Shown in pieces: positions 34,532 through 43,907 of a stretch of DNA of 64,000 bases. Source of the stretch: an uncultured Olsenella sp. (GTDB taxonomy: Bacteria > Actinomycetota > Coriobacteriia > Coriobacteriales > Atopobiaceae); NCBI GenBank assembly GCA_949287905.1, contig CASEHX010000022.1, positions 87,001 to 151,000 of the forward strand. The letters run 5' to 3'. The position numbers were made by a program, and so were the translations under genes. A model generated the notes under the pieces. The model saw only the letters and a program-made list of their open reading frames with translations, did no database searches and was not told the DNA's origin. Numbering within the stretch: position 1 is the first letter of the stretch; each line of letters starts with the position of its first letter.

Positions 34532-36771
34532 CGGTCGGGCTCGTCCTCGATCGAGCGGAGCACGCCGAAGAGCGCGTCGTCGCGAAGTATCGAGCAGAGC
34601 GAGCGCAGCACGTCCCGCGCCACGCCGAAGCGCTCGGCGTCGACCGAGGCCCCCGCGGCTTCCATGAGGGCGGTGCCGACCTCCTCGGTGGGCGCGAAGG
34701 GGATGCTCTCCGCCGCGAGCGCCGCCTCGACCTGCTCCTGCGTGAGCGCGGAGCCCGAGGCCTCACCGACGCGCCCGAGCAGGGCCACGACGGCGAGGCC
34801 GGCCACGAGGACGGGCGCGCCGAGTCGCGCGCAGGCAAGCTGGTAGCAGGCCTGCGCGGCGAGGACGTGCCCCGACTGCCACTGGTACTGCGCCATGCGC
34901 AGGTAGGCCATGCCGATCGTCTCGGGGTCGTGCGCGAGCGTGAGCAGCCGTCGCAGCTCGTTCTCCGCGCCGCGGACGTCTCCGGCGGCCTCGAGGCACT
35001 GGGAGAGGTGCAGGCTCGCCTGCGTGGAGAGCGGGGCGAGCTCGCGGGCGAGCCGGGCATGGGACAGCGCCTCGGCGGCGTCTCCCCGCGCGAGCGCGCA
35101 GGCGGAGACGATGAGGTGTCCCTCGAGAAGGGCGTCGGGAACGAGGCGGCAACGTGCGTCAGACTCCGCCACCAGACGGTTGTAGATCACGCGGTCCGCG
35201 TAGTTGCCGAATGCGCGGTCGGGAACGACCCCCTGGTCGGTGGCCTTCTCGGCGCGCGGCTCAAGCGAGTCGAGCGCCTCCCTGGCTCGCCTCTCGGCGC
35301 TCTCCGCGTCGTGCGAGAGAAACGCCTCGCGCGCTCGGGCAACCCCACGCTCGAGCGGACTTCCCGCGACGAACGCCTCGACGATGGCGAGGGGGTCGTC
35401 CTCGAGCGTTCCCTCGATGAGCTCGTGCACGCAGCGCAGCGCCGCCTCGCGGACGTCGTCCGGGGCGTCCTCGCCGGCGATCGAGAGCAGCGCCCGCACG
35501 TTCTGCTCCGTGGTGTCACCGAGGCCGCGAACGAGCTCCGTGGTTGCCGCCCTTCTCGCCGCCGCCTCGTCGATGCCGAGGTCGCGCAGGGTCTCGCAGC
35601 CAAACTCGTGGGCGAGCCCGGGGCCCAGCGCGGACTGCGAGAGCTCCACGGCGTCAAAGCGCCGCGTCGGGCAGAACAGCTCGTCGTCAAGGGAGAAGCC
35701 CTGGCGCACGGGGGAGAGCGTGAGGTTGCGCTCGTCGACGGTCGCCCCCGCCGCGTGCATGACCCTCCAGGGGTCCACGGCTCCGCGGAGGTCGATGCCC
35801 TCGAGCTGGGCGCGCGTGATGCGTGCGGAGAGGTAGCACGCGTGACCTGCCGAGCTGTCCTCCACGCCCGCCACGTGGACCTCGTCGACGAAGGGTGCCA
35901 CGAGCAGCGCGTACGCGGCGAGAAGAACGCCCACGCGCAGGTTGTACTCACTTGCCGAGCGGCGCCTCATCTCGGCCGTGGCCCCCACGACGGAGAGGCC
36001 GTCTGCCCAGGTGGTCGCCCACCAGGCGCGCGGGGGCACGACGTCAAACTCGATCGCCGCCCTGCCTGCCGCCTCGTTGACGCGAAAGCGCGCCGTGAGG
36101 CGGTAGGGGAGCCGCAGCTCCTCGATTCCATCTGATATGGCCCGACGCACCGCCCACTCGCCCCGGGCGGGACCCTCGCGGCGCTCGGCGAGGAGCGGCG
36201 CCTGGGCGACGATCGAACGGGCGCAGCGCCCCTCGTAGCGCACGAGCTCCTCGAGGCTCGCGGAGTTGGCGTCTTCGAGCCCCTCCTCGGCGAGGAGCGC
36301 CGCGTTGAGCGCGGCCTCCACGCGCAGGACCTTGACCTTGGAGAGCCAGGGGATCTCTGGCTCCTCAACGCGGAGGTAGAAGAGCCTCGAGCTCCTCGGC
36401 CTCACGACGCGAAGGGAGGGGAGGTAGACGCCGTCCTCCTCGAGCACGCCCGCCTCCTGGAGGCGCTCGGCGAGGTAGGTCTCGAAGGCGGAGGGGGCGG
36501 GGTCGCGGCGTCCCGGCGTCCTGGTGACGAGCTCGGCGTCTGCCGCAGCGGAGCGGTGTCGCACGTCGGAGACGAAGTCCCTCAGGACGCGCGCGGGGTC
36601 GTGCGAGCTCGAAAGGTCATGCGAGAGCCTCTCGAGGTCGAGACGCGACGGACGGGGCGTGTCCGGGGCACCCTCGCCGGCCTCTTCTGCGGGCGCCGCC
36701 TCGGGCTGGTCTGCGCCCACGAGGGCGGCAAACAGCCTTCCGAGCCTCCCGTGCTGCTCGTCTGTCTCCAT
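34528..36771 (-). CDS. Large TPR-containing protein of unknown function
   Basis: 747 residues. ATG at 36771 is preferred over a GTG two codons earlier because GGGAGG is 5 nt before the ATG. Acidic N-terminus, then a long soluble mixed domain without a recognised motif (about 60-480). The C-terminal third has Ala-rich helical pairs of tetratricopeptide type (about 545-665: HARLARELAP, RGAENELRRLLTLAHD, QWQSGHVLAAQACYQLA). No signal peptide. ATGA overlap with the HAD gene. Function not recognised; it may be a scaffold. Confidence 0.7.
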   Translation of the reverse strand: METDEQHGRLGRLFAALVGADQPEAAPAEEAGEGAPDTPRPSRLDLERLSHDLSSSHDPARVLRDFVSDVRHRSAAADAELVTRTPGRRDPAPSAFETYLAERLQEAGVLEEDGVYLPSLRVVRPRSSRLFYLRVEEPEIPWLSKVKVLRVEAALNAALLAEEGLEDANSASLEELVRYEGRCARSIVAQAPLLAERREGPARGEWAVRRAISDGIEELRLPYRLTARFRVNEAAGRAAIEFDVVPPRAWWATTWADGLSVVGATAEMRRRSASEYNLRVGVLLAAYALLVAPFVDEVHVAGVEDSSAGHACYLSARITRAQLEGIDLRGAVDPWRVMHAAGATVDERNLTLSPVRQGFSLDDELFCPTRRFDAVELSQSALGPGLAHEFGCETLRDLGIDEAAARRAATTELVRGLGDTTEQNVRALLSIAGEDAPDDVREAALRCVHELIEGTLEDDPLAIVEAFVAGSPLERGVARAREAFLSHDAESAERRAREALDSLEPRAEKATDQGVVPDRAFGNYADRVIYNRLVAESDARCRLVPDALLEGHLIVSACALARGDAAEALSHARLARELAPLSTQASLHLSQCLEAAGDVRGAENELRRLLTLAHDPETIGMAYLRMAQYQWQSGHVLAAQACYQLACARLGAPVLVAGLAVVALLGRVGEASGSALTQEQVEAALAAESIPFAPTEEVGTALMEAAGASVDAERFGVARDVLRSLCSILRDDALFGVLRSIEDEPDR

Positions 36772-36821
36772 GGGCACCTCCCTTGCGGCTCGATGGGCGT
36801 GAGCTGAGCCCCTTCCTCTCC

Positions 36822-38102
36822 TTATTCCCTAAGCGCGCGCCTTGCCCCGTCGAGAATGGTCTCGCGGTGGTTGATGCGGCGGACGAAGAGGCCGCACGGG
36901 AGCTTGGGCTCGAACCACGTGGACTTGGGCGGCATGAGCTCGCCGGCATCGGCGACGGCCATGAGCTGGGAGGCCGTCGTCGGGAAGAGCGAGAAGGCAA
37001 CGCCGCTCTCGCCGGCCCTGCGCTCGAGCTCGCCCGCGCCCAGCGTGCCGCCCACAAACTCGATGCGGGGGTCCTCGCCGGGCTTCTCGATGCCGAGAAC
37101 CGGGGCGAGCACGCGGTCCTGGAGCACGGAGGCGTCGAGAGAGGCGCGCGGGTCGTCGGGAGCGGAAACCGAGAGCTCGAGCCTGCGCCATGCGCCGAAG
37201 GCGTACATGCCAAAGACGCCGGCCCCCTCCGGCTCCGCCGGCGCGTCGAGGCGCGGCCCCACGCGGAATCCCTGGGCCTCGACGGCGGAGACGAGCTCGT
37301 CCTCGGTGAGGCCCGCGGCGTCCGTCACGACGCGGTTGTAGGGCATGACCGAGAGCTGGCTCGCGGGGAAGAGGGCGCCGAGGAAGAAGTTGTACGCCTC
37401 GGCTCCCGAGCAGTCGTCGCGCTCGCTCGTCCGCATCTCGCGGCAGACGCGCTCGGCGGCGGCAATGCGGTGGTGCCCGTCCGCGATGTAGGCGCGGTCA
37501 ACGTATCCGAGCATGAGGCGCAGGGACTCCACGGCCGCCGGGCGCGCCACGCGCCAGACCGTCTGCCGCACGCCCTCCCCGTCGACGAAGTCGTAGAGGG
37601 GCTCGGCCGTCTTTGCCGCCTCCACGAGCGCTCCGAGAACGGGGTTGTCTCGATGGGCGAGGAGCGCGGGCCCGGTCTGGCAGCTCGTGGCCGTGATGTG
37701 ACGGGCACGGTCCTCCTCCTTCGCGGCGCGCGTGCGCTCGTGGCGGCGGATTACGCCGTTGGTGTAGTCGTCGACTGCGAAGGCACCGACGATGCCCGTC
37801 CGCTCTCCCGTGGCCCAGCGCTGGCGCCAGAGGTAGAAGCAGGGCGTGCCGTCGCGAAGGAGCGTGCCGTCGGCCGCGCGCGAGGCGAGAAGCTCGTGGG
37901 CCTTCTCGTAGACGTCGTCCGCGCAGGGGTCGTGCTCCGGCGGGAACGCCGTCTCGGGCCGGTCCACGGCGAGGAAGGAGCGGGGGTGCTCCTTCACGTA
38001 GGAGCGCGCCCCCTCGTGGTCGAAGACGTCGTAGGGCGGCGCCACGAACTCGGGGGCGAGCTCTGGTCGCGGTCGATAGCAGGTGATGGGCTCAACGCGC
38101 AT
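36822..38102 (-). CDS. DUF1015 family protein (probable HprK/SerK-like kinase fold)
   Basis: 426 residues of the DUF1015 family: opening motif RPRPELAPEFVAPPYDVF, centre YIADGHHRIAAA (near 207), C-terminal PPKSTWFEPKLPCGLFVRR. Some archaeal members are ADP-dependent serine kinases (SerK), and the ADGHHR motif is shared with ParB-like folds. In bacteria it often neighbours serine or D-3-phosphoglycerate metabolism; here it lies between unknown genes. ATG at 38102 behind GAGGAGACCCC, with TATCAT as a possible -10. Confidence 0.8.
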   Translation of the reverse strand: MRVEPITCYRPRPELAPEFVAPPYDVFDHEGARSYVKEHPRSFLAVDRPETAFPPEHDPCADDVYEKAHELLASRAADGTLLRDGTPCFYLWRQRWATGERTGIVGAFAVDDYTNGVIRRHERTRAAKEEDRARHITATSCQTGPALLAHRDNPVLGALVEAAKTAEPLYDFVDGEGVRQTVWRVARPAAVESLRLMLGYVDRAYIADGHHRIAAAERVCREMRTSERDDCSGAEAYNFFLGALFPASQLSVMPYNRVVTDAAGLTEDELVSAVEAQGFRVGPRLDAPAEPEGAGVFGMYAFGAWRRLELSVSAPDDPRASLDASVLQDRVLAPVLGIEKPGEDPRIEFVGGTLGAGELERRAGESGVAFSLFPTTASQLMAVADAGELMPPKSTWFEPKLPCGLFVRRINHRETILDGARRALRE

Positions 38103-38231
38103 GGGGTCTCCTCGGTCGTTTGCTGTAGCCCATGATACCCCAGCCTCGCGCGCGGGGCCGAGCCCTGGCGTCGGGCGCGGGGAGGCTCCGCCGTGCTACC
38201 CTTGGCAGGGACTCACGGAAGAGGGGACAAC

Positions 38232-38900
38232 ATGACAGGTACGGCGGACGCAGCGAGCAGAAGGCTCGTGCTCTTTGACTTTGACGGCACGCTGGCAGAC
38301 ACGGTTCCCGTGATAACGAGGACCGCGCGAAGGGTGCTTCTCGAACACGGGCTCACGGACGAGACCCTCGGCGACCTCACCCGTCTGGTCGGGCCGCCCT
38401 TCCCCCAGGCCTACTCGCTCGTCTACGGCTTCTCCGCCGAGGAGGCGGCGCAGATCACCGAGGAGTATCGCGCCATCTACCGATCGCTCGGAGCTGAGGC
38501 CTGGCCGCTCTTCGACGGCGTGCGCGAGCTTCTCGAGGCGCTCCGCGCGATGGGGAGGCTCACGGCCGTGGCGTCCTCCAAGCGGATGGAGCTCGTCCAG
38601 GTTGCCCTGGCGGACAACCGGGTGACGGACCTCTTTGACGTGCGCCTTGGGAAGGCGAGCGACGCCGAGTCGAGCAAGGCCGGCCTGATCCGGCGGGCCC
38701 TTCACGAGCTCGGCGTCTCGGCGGAGGACGCGGTGATGGTGGGGGACCGCCATCACGACGTCGAGGCCGCCGCCGAGGTCGGCGTCCCCTGCGTGGGCGT
38801 CACCTACGGCGGGGCGTCCCTGCCGGGCGAGCTGGAGTCCGCCGGATGCTGCGCGGTCGTGGACACGGTGGATGAGCTGGCCCGCGTTCTTCTCGGCTAG
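38232..38900 (+). CDS. HAD hydrolase, phosphoglycolate phosphatase-like
   Basis: 222 residues from ATG at 38232 behind AGAGGGG. Motif I FDFDGTLADT, motif II ASSKR, motif III Lys in SSKAGLIRRAL, motif IV MVGDRHHDVEAA. The GDRHHD form and GVTYGGAS tail are typical of the Gph/PpaX group, which clears phosphoglycolate or pyrophosphate. Single gene. Confidence 0.83.
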   Translation: MTGTADAASRRLVLFDFDGTLADTVPVITRTARRVLLEHGLTDETLGDLTRLVGPPFPQAYSLVYGFSAEEAAQITEEYRAIYRSLGAEAWPLFDGVRELLEALRAMGRLTAVASSKRMELVQVALADNRVTDLFDVRLGKASDAESSKAGLIRRALHELGVSAEDAVMVGDRHHDVEAAAEVGVPCVGVTYGGASLPGELESAGCCAVVDTVDELARVLLG

Positions 38901-39022
38901 CCGACGCTTTGGCTACGCCCGCCGAACTCGTTTCCGTTGTGATGCCGCTTCCTCTGGATTTGGGGTAGAACCTTACAATCATGCGGTGGGGCTTCTTGCC
39001 CCGGACGAAGATTGGAGCGGAC

Positions 39023-39370
39023 ATGGCAGACTTTGACCTGACCGACGGCCTTCGTAAGATGTTCCTTGCCGGGGTGGGCGTCGTTGCCACGGGCGCCGAG
39101 AAGACCCAGGAGGTCGTTGAGGAGTTCGTGAAGAAGGGCGAGCTTACGGTCGAGCAGGGCAAGACGCTCAACCAGGAGCTCACGCGCAAGGCCAAGGAGG
39201 TCGTCGAGAACACCTCCGACAACGCGCTCCGCATGCGTCTCTCCGCGATGAGTGCCGAGGAGCGCGCCGCGTATGCCGAGAAGGTCGCCAAGATGACCGC
39301 CGAGCTCGATGCCGAGGCCGTGAAGGTGGACGTCGAGGAGACGGCCGAGGACGCGGACGCCGCCGAGTAA
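39023..39370 (+). CDS. Phasin-like helical protein
   Basis: 115 residues from ATG at 39023 behind GGAGCGG. Almost wholly helical, with heptad-like Lys/Glu pattern (EKTQEVVEEFVKKGELTVEQ) as in proteins annotated as polyhydroxyalkanoate regulator/phasin-like, and an acidic tail. Such short proteins regularly precede UbiB-type kinase genes in Gram-positives, as here (18 bp). TACAAT at 38974-38979 is a possible -10. No PHA synthase is visible, so the phasin name reflects fold only. Confidence 0.75.
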   Translation: MADFDLTDGLRKMFLAGVGVVATGAEKTQEVVEEFVKKGELTVEQGKTLNQELTRKAKEVVENTSDNALRMRLSAMSAEERAAYAEKVAKMTAELDAEAVKVDVEETAEDADAAE

Positions 39371-39388
39371 CCGAGTTGGGTAGCTTGC

Positions 39389-41230
39389 GTGGCTGAGGAG
39401 AAGGAAGAGCAACGGACGGCGGCGGACGAGCCGATTCCTGAGGGGAAGGCCCCCGACGAGCAGGTCGCTGACGAGTCGGACAAGGTCCTCTCTTCAGAGG
39501 AGCGGCTCGCCCGCGCCGCGCGCACGGCGCAGGAGATGCTCGATGCGTGGTACGAGAGCGTGAGCCGCGAGCAGCGTCCTCATGACCATCAGACGATTGG
39601 CTTGTTTGGCGGTCGTAACGAGGAGGAGAGGAAGCTCACGCGGGGGTCGCGCCTTGCCCGCATCAAGGAAATGGTCGCGATCATCCGCCGCTACGACATC
39701 TTCCACGGGCTCACGCCCGAGAGTCTGCGACGAATGCTCGAGGAACTGGGCCCCACTTTCGTGAAGGCGGGCCAGATTCTCTCCATGCGCTCGGAGATAC
39801 TGCCCGAGAGCTTCAGACACGAGCTCGCGAAGCTGCGCACCTCCGTCGAACCCATGGACCGCGAGACCGTTCTCGCCGCGCTGCGGGCGGAGTACGAGAG
39901 GCCCATCGAGGACATCTTCGACGCCATAGACGATCGTCCCCTGGGCTCCGCCTCCGTGGCGCAGGTGCACAAGGCACGGCTCGTGACGGGCGAGCTCGTG
40001 GCCGTGAAGGTGCAGCGACCGCACGTCCAGGAGATCATGGCGCAGGACATCTCGATCATGCGCTCGCTCGCCCGCTACGCCGCGCGCTTCATGCCCGGCG
40101 AGCAGTTCGTCGACCTGCAGTCCGTCGTCGACGAGCTGTGGCAGTCTTTCCGCGAGGAGACCGACTTCCTCGTCGAGGCCAGGAGCCTCGAGGAGTTCAG
40201 GCGCAACAACGCGGAGTGCGTCTACATCGACTGTCCCAAGCCCTATCCCTCGCTCTGCACGCGTCACGTCGTTGTGATGGACTACGTCGAGGGAATTCCC
40301 ATCAACGACGTCGCGCGGCTGTCCGCAGCCGGGTATGACATCGCCGAGATAGGCATCAAGCTCGCGGACAACTACACGACGCAGATGCTCGACGACGGCT
40401 TCTTCCACGCCGATCCCCATCCCGGCAACCTCGTCGTGCGCGACGGGAAGATCGTCTACCTTGACCTCGGCATCATGGGGCGTCTCTCCAGCCATGACCG
40501 CACGGCCATGCGCGACATGGTCACGGCGGTCGCGCGCTGCGACTCCGCTGCCCTGGCAGACGGCCTCAAGCGCTTCTCGGTCTCCGACACCTCGGGCGTG
40601 GACCACGCCCACCTGCTTGCCGACCTCGACGCCATGATCGCGGACTACGGGCTTGCGGACCTCTCCGACCTTGACGTGGGCGCCTTCATGACCGCGCTCA
40701 TCTCAATGGCGCAGAAGGACGGCATCGAGCTCCCGAGCTCCGTCACCATGCTCGCGCGCTCGCTCGTGACGCTCGAGGGAACCGTCCACAACCTGCTGCC
40801 GGACACCTCGATCGTGGAGATCATCCACGCGCACCTGGTTGCGCATCGCACGCTCGACGGGATGATCAAGTCGGAGGGGAAGCGCCTCGCGCAGGAGGGG
40901 GTTGCCGCCACGCACGGCCTTCTCGGAGCGGCGAGCGAGGCGGGCCTTGCCATGCGCATGCTCACGCGCGGCCAGCTTCGCGTGAACCTGGATCTTGCCG
41001 GAACGGCGGACCCGCTCGAGGACCTCTCGCGCATCGCCAACCGCCTCACGATGAGCGTCATCGTGGCGGGGCTCTTCATCGGGTCCTCGGTGGTCTACTA
41101 TGCGCGCATCCAGCCGGTCATCTTTGGCATCCCCATCATCGGGTTCGTGGGCTACCTGGTGGCGTTCATCCTGGGGGTGTGGGTGGCGCAGGACATCATT
41201 AGAGAGAGCCGCGGTCGCCGCAGGCGTTAG
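39389..41230 (+). CDS. ABC1/UbiB atypical protein-kinase-like membrane protein
   Basis: 613 residues from GTG at 39389. The N-terminal 70 residues are acidic and disordered. The UbiB KxGQ signature is FVKAGQILSMRSEILP (near 127). Atypical A-rich loop PLGSASVAQVHKA, catalytic-loop FFHADPHPGN and metal DLG (YLDLGIMG) follow. Two C-terminal membrane helices (about 555-605). UbiB/COQ8 ATPases help with isoprenoid-lipid or quinone handling at the membrane. Co-transcribed with the phasin-like gene. Confidence 0.9.
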   Translation: MAEEKEEQRTAADEPIPEGKAPDEQVADESDKVLSSEERLARAARTAQEMLDAWYESVSREQRPHDHQTIGLFGGRNEEERKLTRGSRLARIKEMVAIIRRYDIFHGLTPESLRRMLEELGPTFVKAGQILSMRSEILPESFRHELAKLRTSVEPMDRETVLAALRAEYERPIEDIFDAIDDRPLGSASVAQVHKARLVTGELVAVKVQRPHVQEIMAQDISIMRSLARYAARFMPGEQFVDLQSVVDELWQSFREETDFLVEARSLEEFRRNNAECVYIDCPKPYPSLCTRHVVVMDYVEGIPINDVARLSAAGYDIAEIGIKLADNYTTQMLDDGFFHADPHPGNLVVRDGKIVYLDLGIMGRLSSHDRTAMRDMVTAVARCDSAALADGLKRFSVSDTSGVDHAHLLADLDAMIADYGLADLSDLDVGAFMTALISMAQKDGIELPSSVTMLARSLVTLEGTVHNLLPDTSIVEIIHAHLVAHRTLDGMIKSEGKRLAQEGVAATHGLLGAASEAGLAMRMLTRGQLRVNLDLAGTADPLEDLSRIANRLTMSVIVAGLFIGSSVVYYARIQPVIFGIPIIGFVGYLVAFILGVWVAQDIIRESRGRRRR

Positions 41231-41242
41231 GCGGCGGGCGCC

Positions 41243-41647
41243 CTAGTAGCCCATCGCCTCGAGGGTCTCGTCGTCGTTTCCGAAGTAGTGGCCGATCTCG
41301 TGGATCACGGTCCTTCGTATCTGGTCAATGAGCTGCTCGTTGTTCTCGTCGGCCGCGTCGGTTTCCCCGCCAAAGCACCGCTCGTGCGGTCCCTTGAAGA
41401 TGGTGATGACGTCCGGGAGCTCGCCGGTCCCGTAGAAGCTGTCGCGCTCGGTGATGGGCGTTCCCTCGTAGAGGCCGAGGAGCTCGTCGCCCTCGACGAC
41501 GGAGTTCCAGTCCTCGGCGGAGCCGCGCTGCTCGTCATCCGGCTCGTCGGCAACGGCAAAGAGCACGTTGTCGAGCTCGTCCCAGAACTGATCGGGTATG
41601 GAGTCGAGCGTCTCCTCGACGATGCTCTCGAACTTCTCGTTGGTCAT
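41243..41647 (-). CDS. Minimal zincin (MMP-like metallopeptidase family)
   Basis: 134 residues. HEIGH motif (H116, E117, H120) followed by YFGNDDETL, matching the Zincin_1 family of about 120-135 residues. Very acidic elsewhere. ATG at 41647 behind AAGGGAG. Cytosolic (no signal). The physiological role of the family is unknown. Convergent with the UbiB gene. Confidence 0.85.
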   Translation of the reverse strand: MTNEKFESIVEETLDSIPDQFWDELDNVLFAVADEPDDEQRGSAEDWNSVVEGDELLGLYEGTPITERDSFYGTGELPDVITIFKGPHERCFGGETDAADENNEQLIDQIRRTVIHEIGHYFGNDDETLEAMGY

Positions 41648-41825
41648 GCGGTCTCCCTTCGGCCTGCAGAGAACTTTACGCTACGTGTCAGCTGAGGTCG
41701 AGTCATGTGTCCGCTTCATGTGCGCGGCGAGCAGATCGAGTGATGACATTAGATTTCCACGGTTTGGGCAGAAGAGGGGTAGCAACCGGTTCGGGCGGTC
41801 CGAACCGTCTCTGGAAGGAAGCCTC

Positions 41826-42416
41826 ATGGAGAGATACCGTTCCGACTTTGATCACGTCGGGGACTTTGTGGAACGTTGGAACGCGGGCGTGCGCACGGCC
41901 CGCGCGTGGACGATCGGAATCGGTGCGCTGCTCGTCCTTGCGGGGCTCGCCGCGGCACTCGCGCCTCTCAGCATCTACGCGCTCATTCAGAGCGTGGTGG
42001 CGATCGCCCTCATCGTAGGGGGTGCGGCCGAGGCGTACTCGTACGCGCGGACGCCCGAGCTCTTCCGCAGCCCCACGATGCTCGTGCTCGGCGTCCTGAA
42101 CGCCATTCTCGGCGTTCTGCTCCTCGCGCTACCGGCCTATCTGACCGTCGGTACCGTCGTGTTTCTCCTCGCCTTCATGTTCATCATCTCCGGGGCGGAG
42201 CGCGTCACCTTTGCGCGGCGCATGCGCTACTTCGAGCTGCCGGACTCCGGCCTCACCACGGTCACGGGCGTCCTGAACATCGTCTTTGGCGTCGTGTTTC
42301 TGCTGATGCCCGCGATGACCGGCATGGTCTTTGGATACGTGATCGCCATCTACCTCGTTGTCTGCGGAGCGAGCCTGCTCGCCGAGGCAATCTCCATGAG
42401 GCCGATCGAGCGCTGA
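41826..42416 (+). CDS. HdeD-like DUF308 membrane protein
   Basis: 196 residues from ATG at 41826 behind GGAAGGA. Six membrane helices in three repeated hairpins, with GVLNAILGVLLLALP and GVLNIVFGVVFLLMP as paralogous internal repeats. This is the acid-resistance HdeD/DUF308 family; function in Gram-positives is unproven. Single gene. Confidence 0.82.
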   Translation: MERYRSDFDHVGDFVERWNAGVRTARAWTIGIGALLVLAGLAAALAPLSIYALIQSVVAIALIVGGAAEAYSYARTPELFRSPTMLVLGVLNAILGVLLLALPAYLTVGTVVFLLAFMFIISGAERVTFARRMRYFELPDSGLTTVTGVLNIVFGVVFLLMPAMTGMVFGYVIAIYLVVCGASLLAEAISMRPIER

Positions 42417-42474
42417 CGGCGCCGGGATGCGCGCCGCTCCCGCAGGTGGACGGCGTTCCGGGATAGGCGCGACG

Positions 42475-43578
42475 TCATGGGCAAGGCTGGTAGAGGGCGT
42501 GGGCGTCAACGGGGGCGAGCTCCGTGACATGGCCTGAGTGGGTGGCCGATGTCTCGTCCCCAAGGCGTCCTCGCCCTCTTCCATGCCAGGTGATGCCGTC
42601 CATGGCCTCGAGTTCACCGTAGAGCATGAGCCCCAGTCTCCTCCTGCGCGCGCTTTCGAACTTGGTGAGCCGCTGCTTGGGAAGCCCCAGGTCGGCGCGT
42701 GCCCGGGCGACGACGTCGTCCATGTATTCGATGTCGTCATACAGGGCCTTTGTCAGGACGTAGCCCTTGAAGTTGATGGCGAGAAGGTCGCTCTGGCGTC
42801 GGGTTCCGCGATCGGAGCCCGTGGGTGCCTGGCGATCGTCATCGCTGAAGTCGAAGGAGACCCCGGAGTAGGGTGCCGGGCCCTTGCGTGAGCCGAGCAT
42901 GACGTCGGGCCGTCTGACGCCCCTCCTGAGCCCCTTGCCGAGGCGCACGACCTCGAGCGGGTCGGTCACGGAGAGAACGTTGAGGTGGTAACCGCCGAGC
43001 GACGGCTTGAGGCAGAGACGCATCGTGAGCTTTGTCTCCAAGGGCGTGGCGGACCTCTCGCATGCGAGCACGAGCGCATGCCTCACGAGCCGAGTGCCGC
43101 GCGTCGGACCCAGCGCGTCAAGGTGGTCGAGAATGTCCCTCTTGGTCGTGAGCGGCCGAGACCTCCTGAACATGCCTTCCTCCCGAGAGGGGCAGATGGC
43201 GTAGAGCCCAAGAATCTCCCCGAGAAGAAAGACGAGTTCGAGCAGGCTGAGCTGAGTCGCCATCTGAACCGCGAGATGCTCCGGCGAGACGCAGCGTATT
43301 CCCTCCGCGAGGACGATGGTGGAGTCGTGGGGGAGGGGAACCTCGGTCACGTGCGCGGCGACCAGCCCCGTGGGACCGCGGCGGTTCTTGTCCGAGACGC
43401 TCACGTGCAGGGGCAGCGTGAGCTCGGGGAAGCGGCCCGTTATGGCCTCCACGTCATCTGCGCTCGGGGGATGCTCGGGCGGTTCCTGGCCTGACCGTGC
43501 GCCTCGCGCCACGCGTCGCCTCAGGGAGAAGCTCCTGAGCAGCTCGAGTGCCGTGGTATGTGAGAGCAGGGTGTCCAT
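42475..43578 (-). CDS. AbiEi/DUF559-like protein of unknown function
   Basis: 367 residues. The order of motifs recalls actinobacterial AbiEi-like proteins with a DUF559/Vsr-type nuclease tail: basic N-terminus, LTLPLHVSVSD, then IRCVSPEHLAVQMATQLSL (the SPERTLLDLA-like helix, near 137), ATPLETKLTMRL (near 200), and a region where a nuclease core would carry PDVML...SFDF. Canonical nuclease residues are not clear, so it may be a degraded or repurposed relative. No Shine-Dalgarno is evident before ATG 43578. No toxin partner is adjacent. Assignment tentative. Confidence 0.5.
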   Translation of the reverse strand: MDTLLSHTTALELLRSFSLRRRVARGARSGQEPPEHPPSADDVEAITGRFPELTLPLHVSVSDKNRRGPTGLVAAHVTEVPLPHDSTIVLAEGIRCVSPEHLAVQMATQLSLLELVFLLGEILGLYAICPSREEGMFRRSRPLTTKRDILDHLDALGPTRGTRLVRHALVLACERSATPLETKLTMRLCLKPSLGGYHLNVLSVTDPLEVVRLGKGLRRGVRRPDVMLGSRKGPAPYSGVSFDFSDDDRQAPTGSDRGTRRQSDLLAINFKGYVLTKALYDDIEYMDDVVARARADLGLPKQRLTKFESARRRRLGLMLYGELEAMDGITWHGRGRGRLGDETSATHSGHVTELAPVDAHALYQPCP

Positions 43579-43608
43579 GGGACGAGCTTACGGCTCCACG
43601 TGTCGGGA

Positions 43609-43634
43609 GCCCGTGAGGCACGGCATTCACGGGC
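43609..43634. promoter_or_regulatory. Inverted repeat upstream of the AbiEi-like gene
   Basis: GCCCGTGA-N10-TCACGGGC, 31 bp before the ATG. Suitable as an operator or a leader hairpin. The rest of 43635-43820 is AT-richer non-coding DNA with a CGAGAAG heptamer at 43731. Confidence 0.4.
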
Positions 43635-43820
43635 AACGAACCTGACCGTTTTTCTCGCCAAACTCACCCGCAGCCCCCAAGACAAGCTCAGAGCAGTACG
43701 ACATTCAACAATAGATATAAACCCAAGAACCGAGAAGCCCCGTCCGCCGCCAAACCCCCACCACTCACCCACAACCGTCCCACCCAAATGCTTCATCGGT
43801 AACAGCCCCGGCTCAGAGAC

Positions 43821-43886
43821 GCCCGCCCCCGCGTTCCGGAGGGAGGTTTCGCGAAGCGCACCTCCCGCAGGAACGCCGGGGCGGGC
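43821..43886 (-). terminator. Long hairpin 3' of the ABC exporter, conserved apical sequence
   Basis: Lower stem pairs 43821-43837 with 43870-43886. The upper stem GGGAGG/CCTCCC carries the apex GTGCGCTTCGCG when read in the direction of the exporter gene. The lower stem differs from those at 12.3 and 48.3 kb but still pairs. Confidence 0.75.
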
Positions 43887-43907
43887 TGCCCGGATGTGTG
43901 ACGGAGG

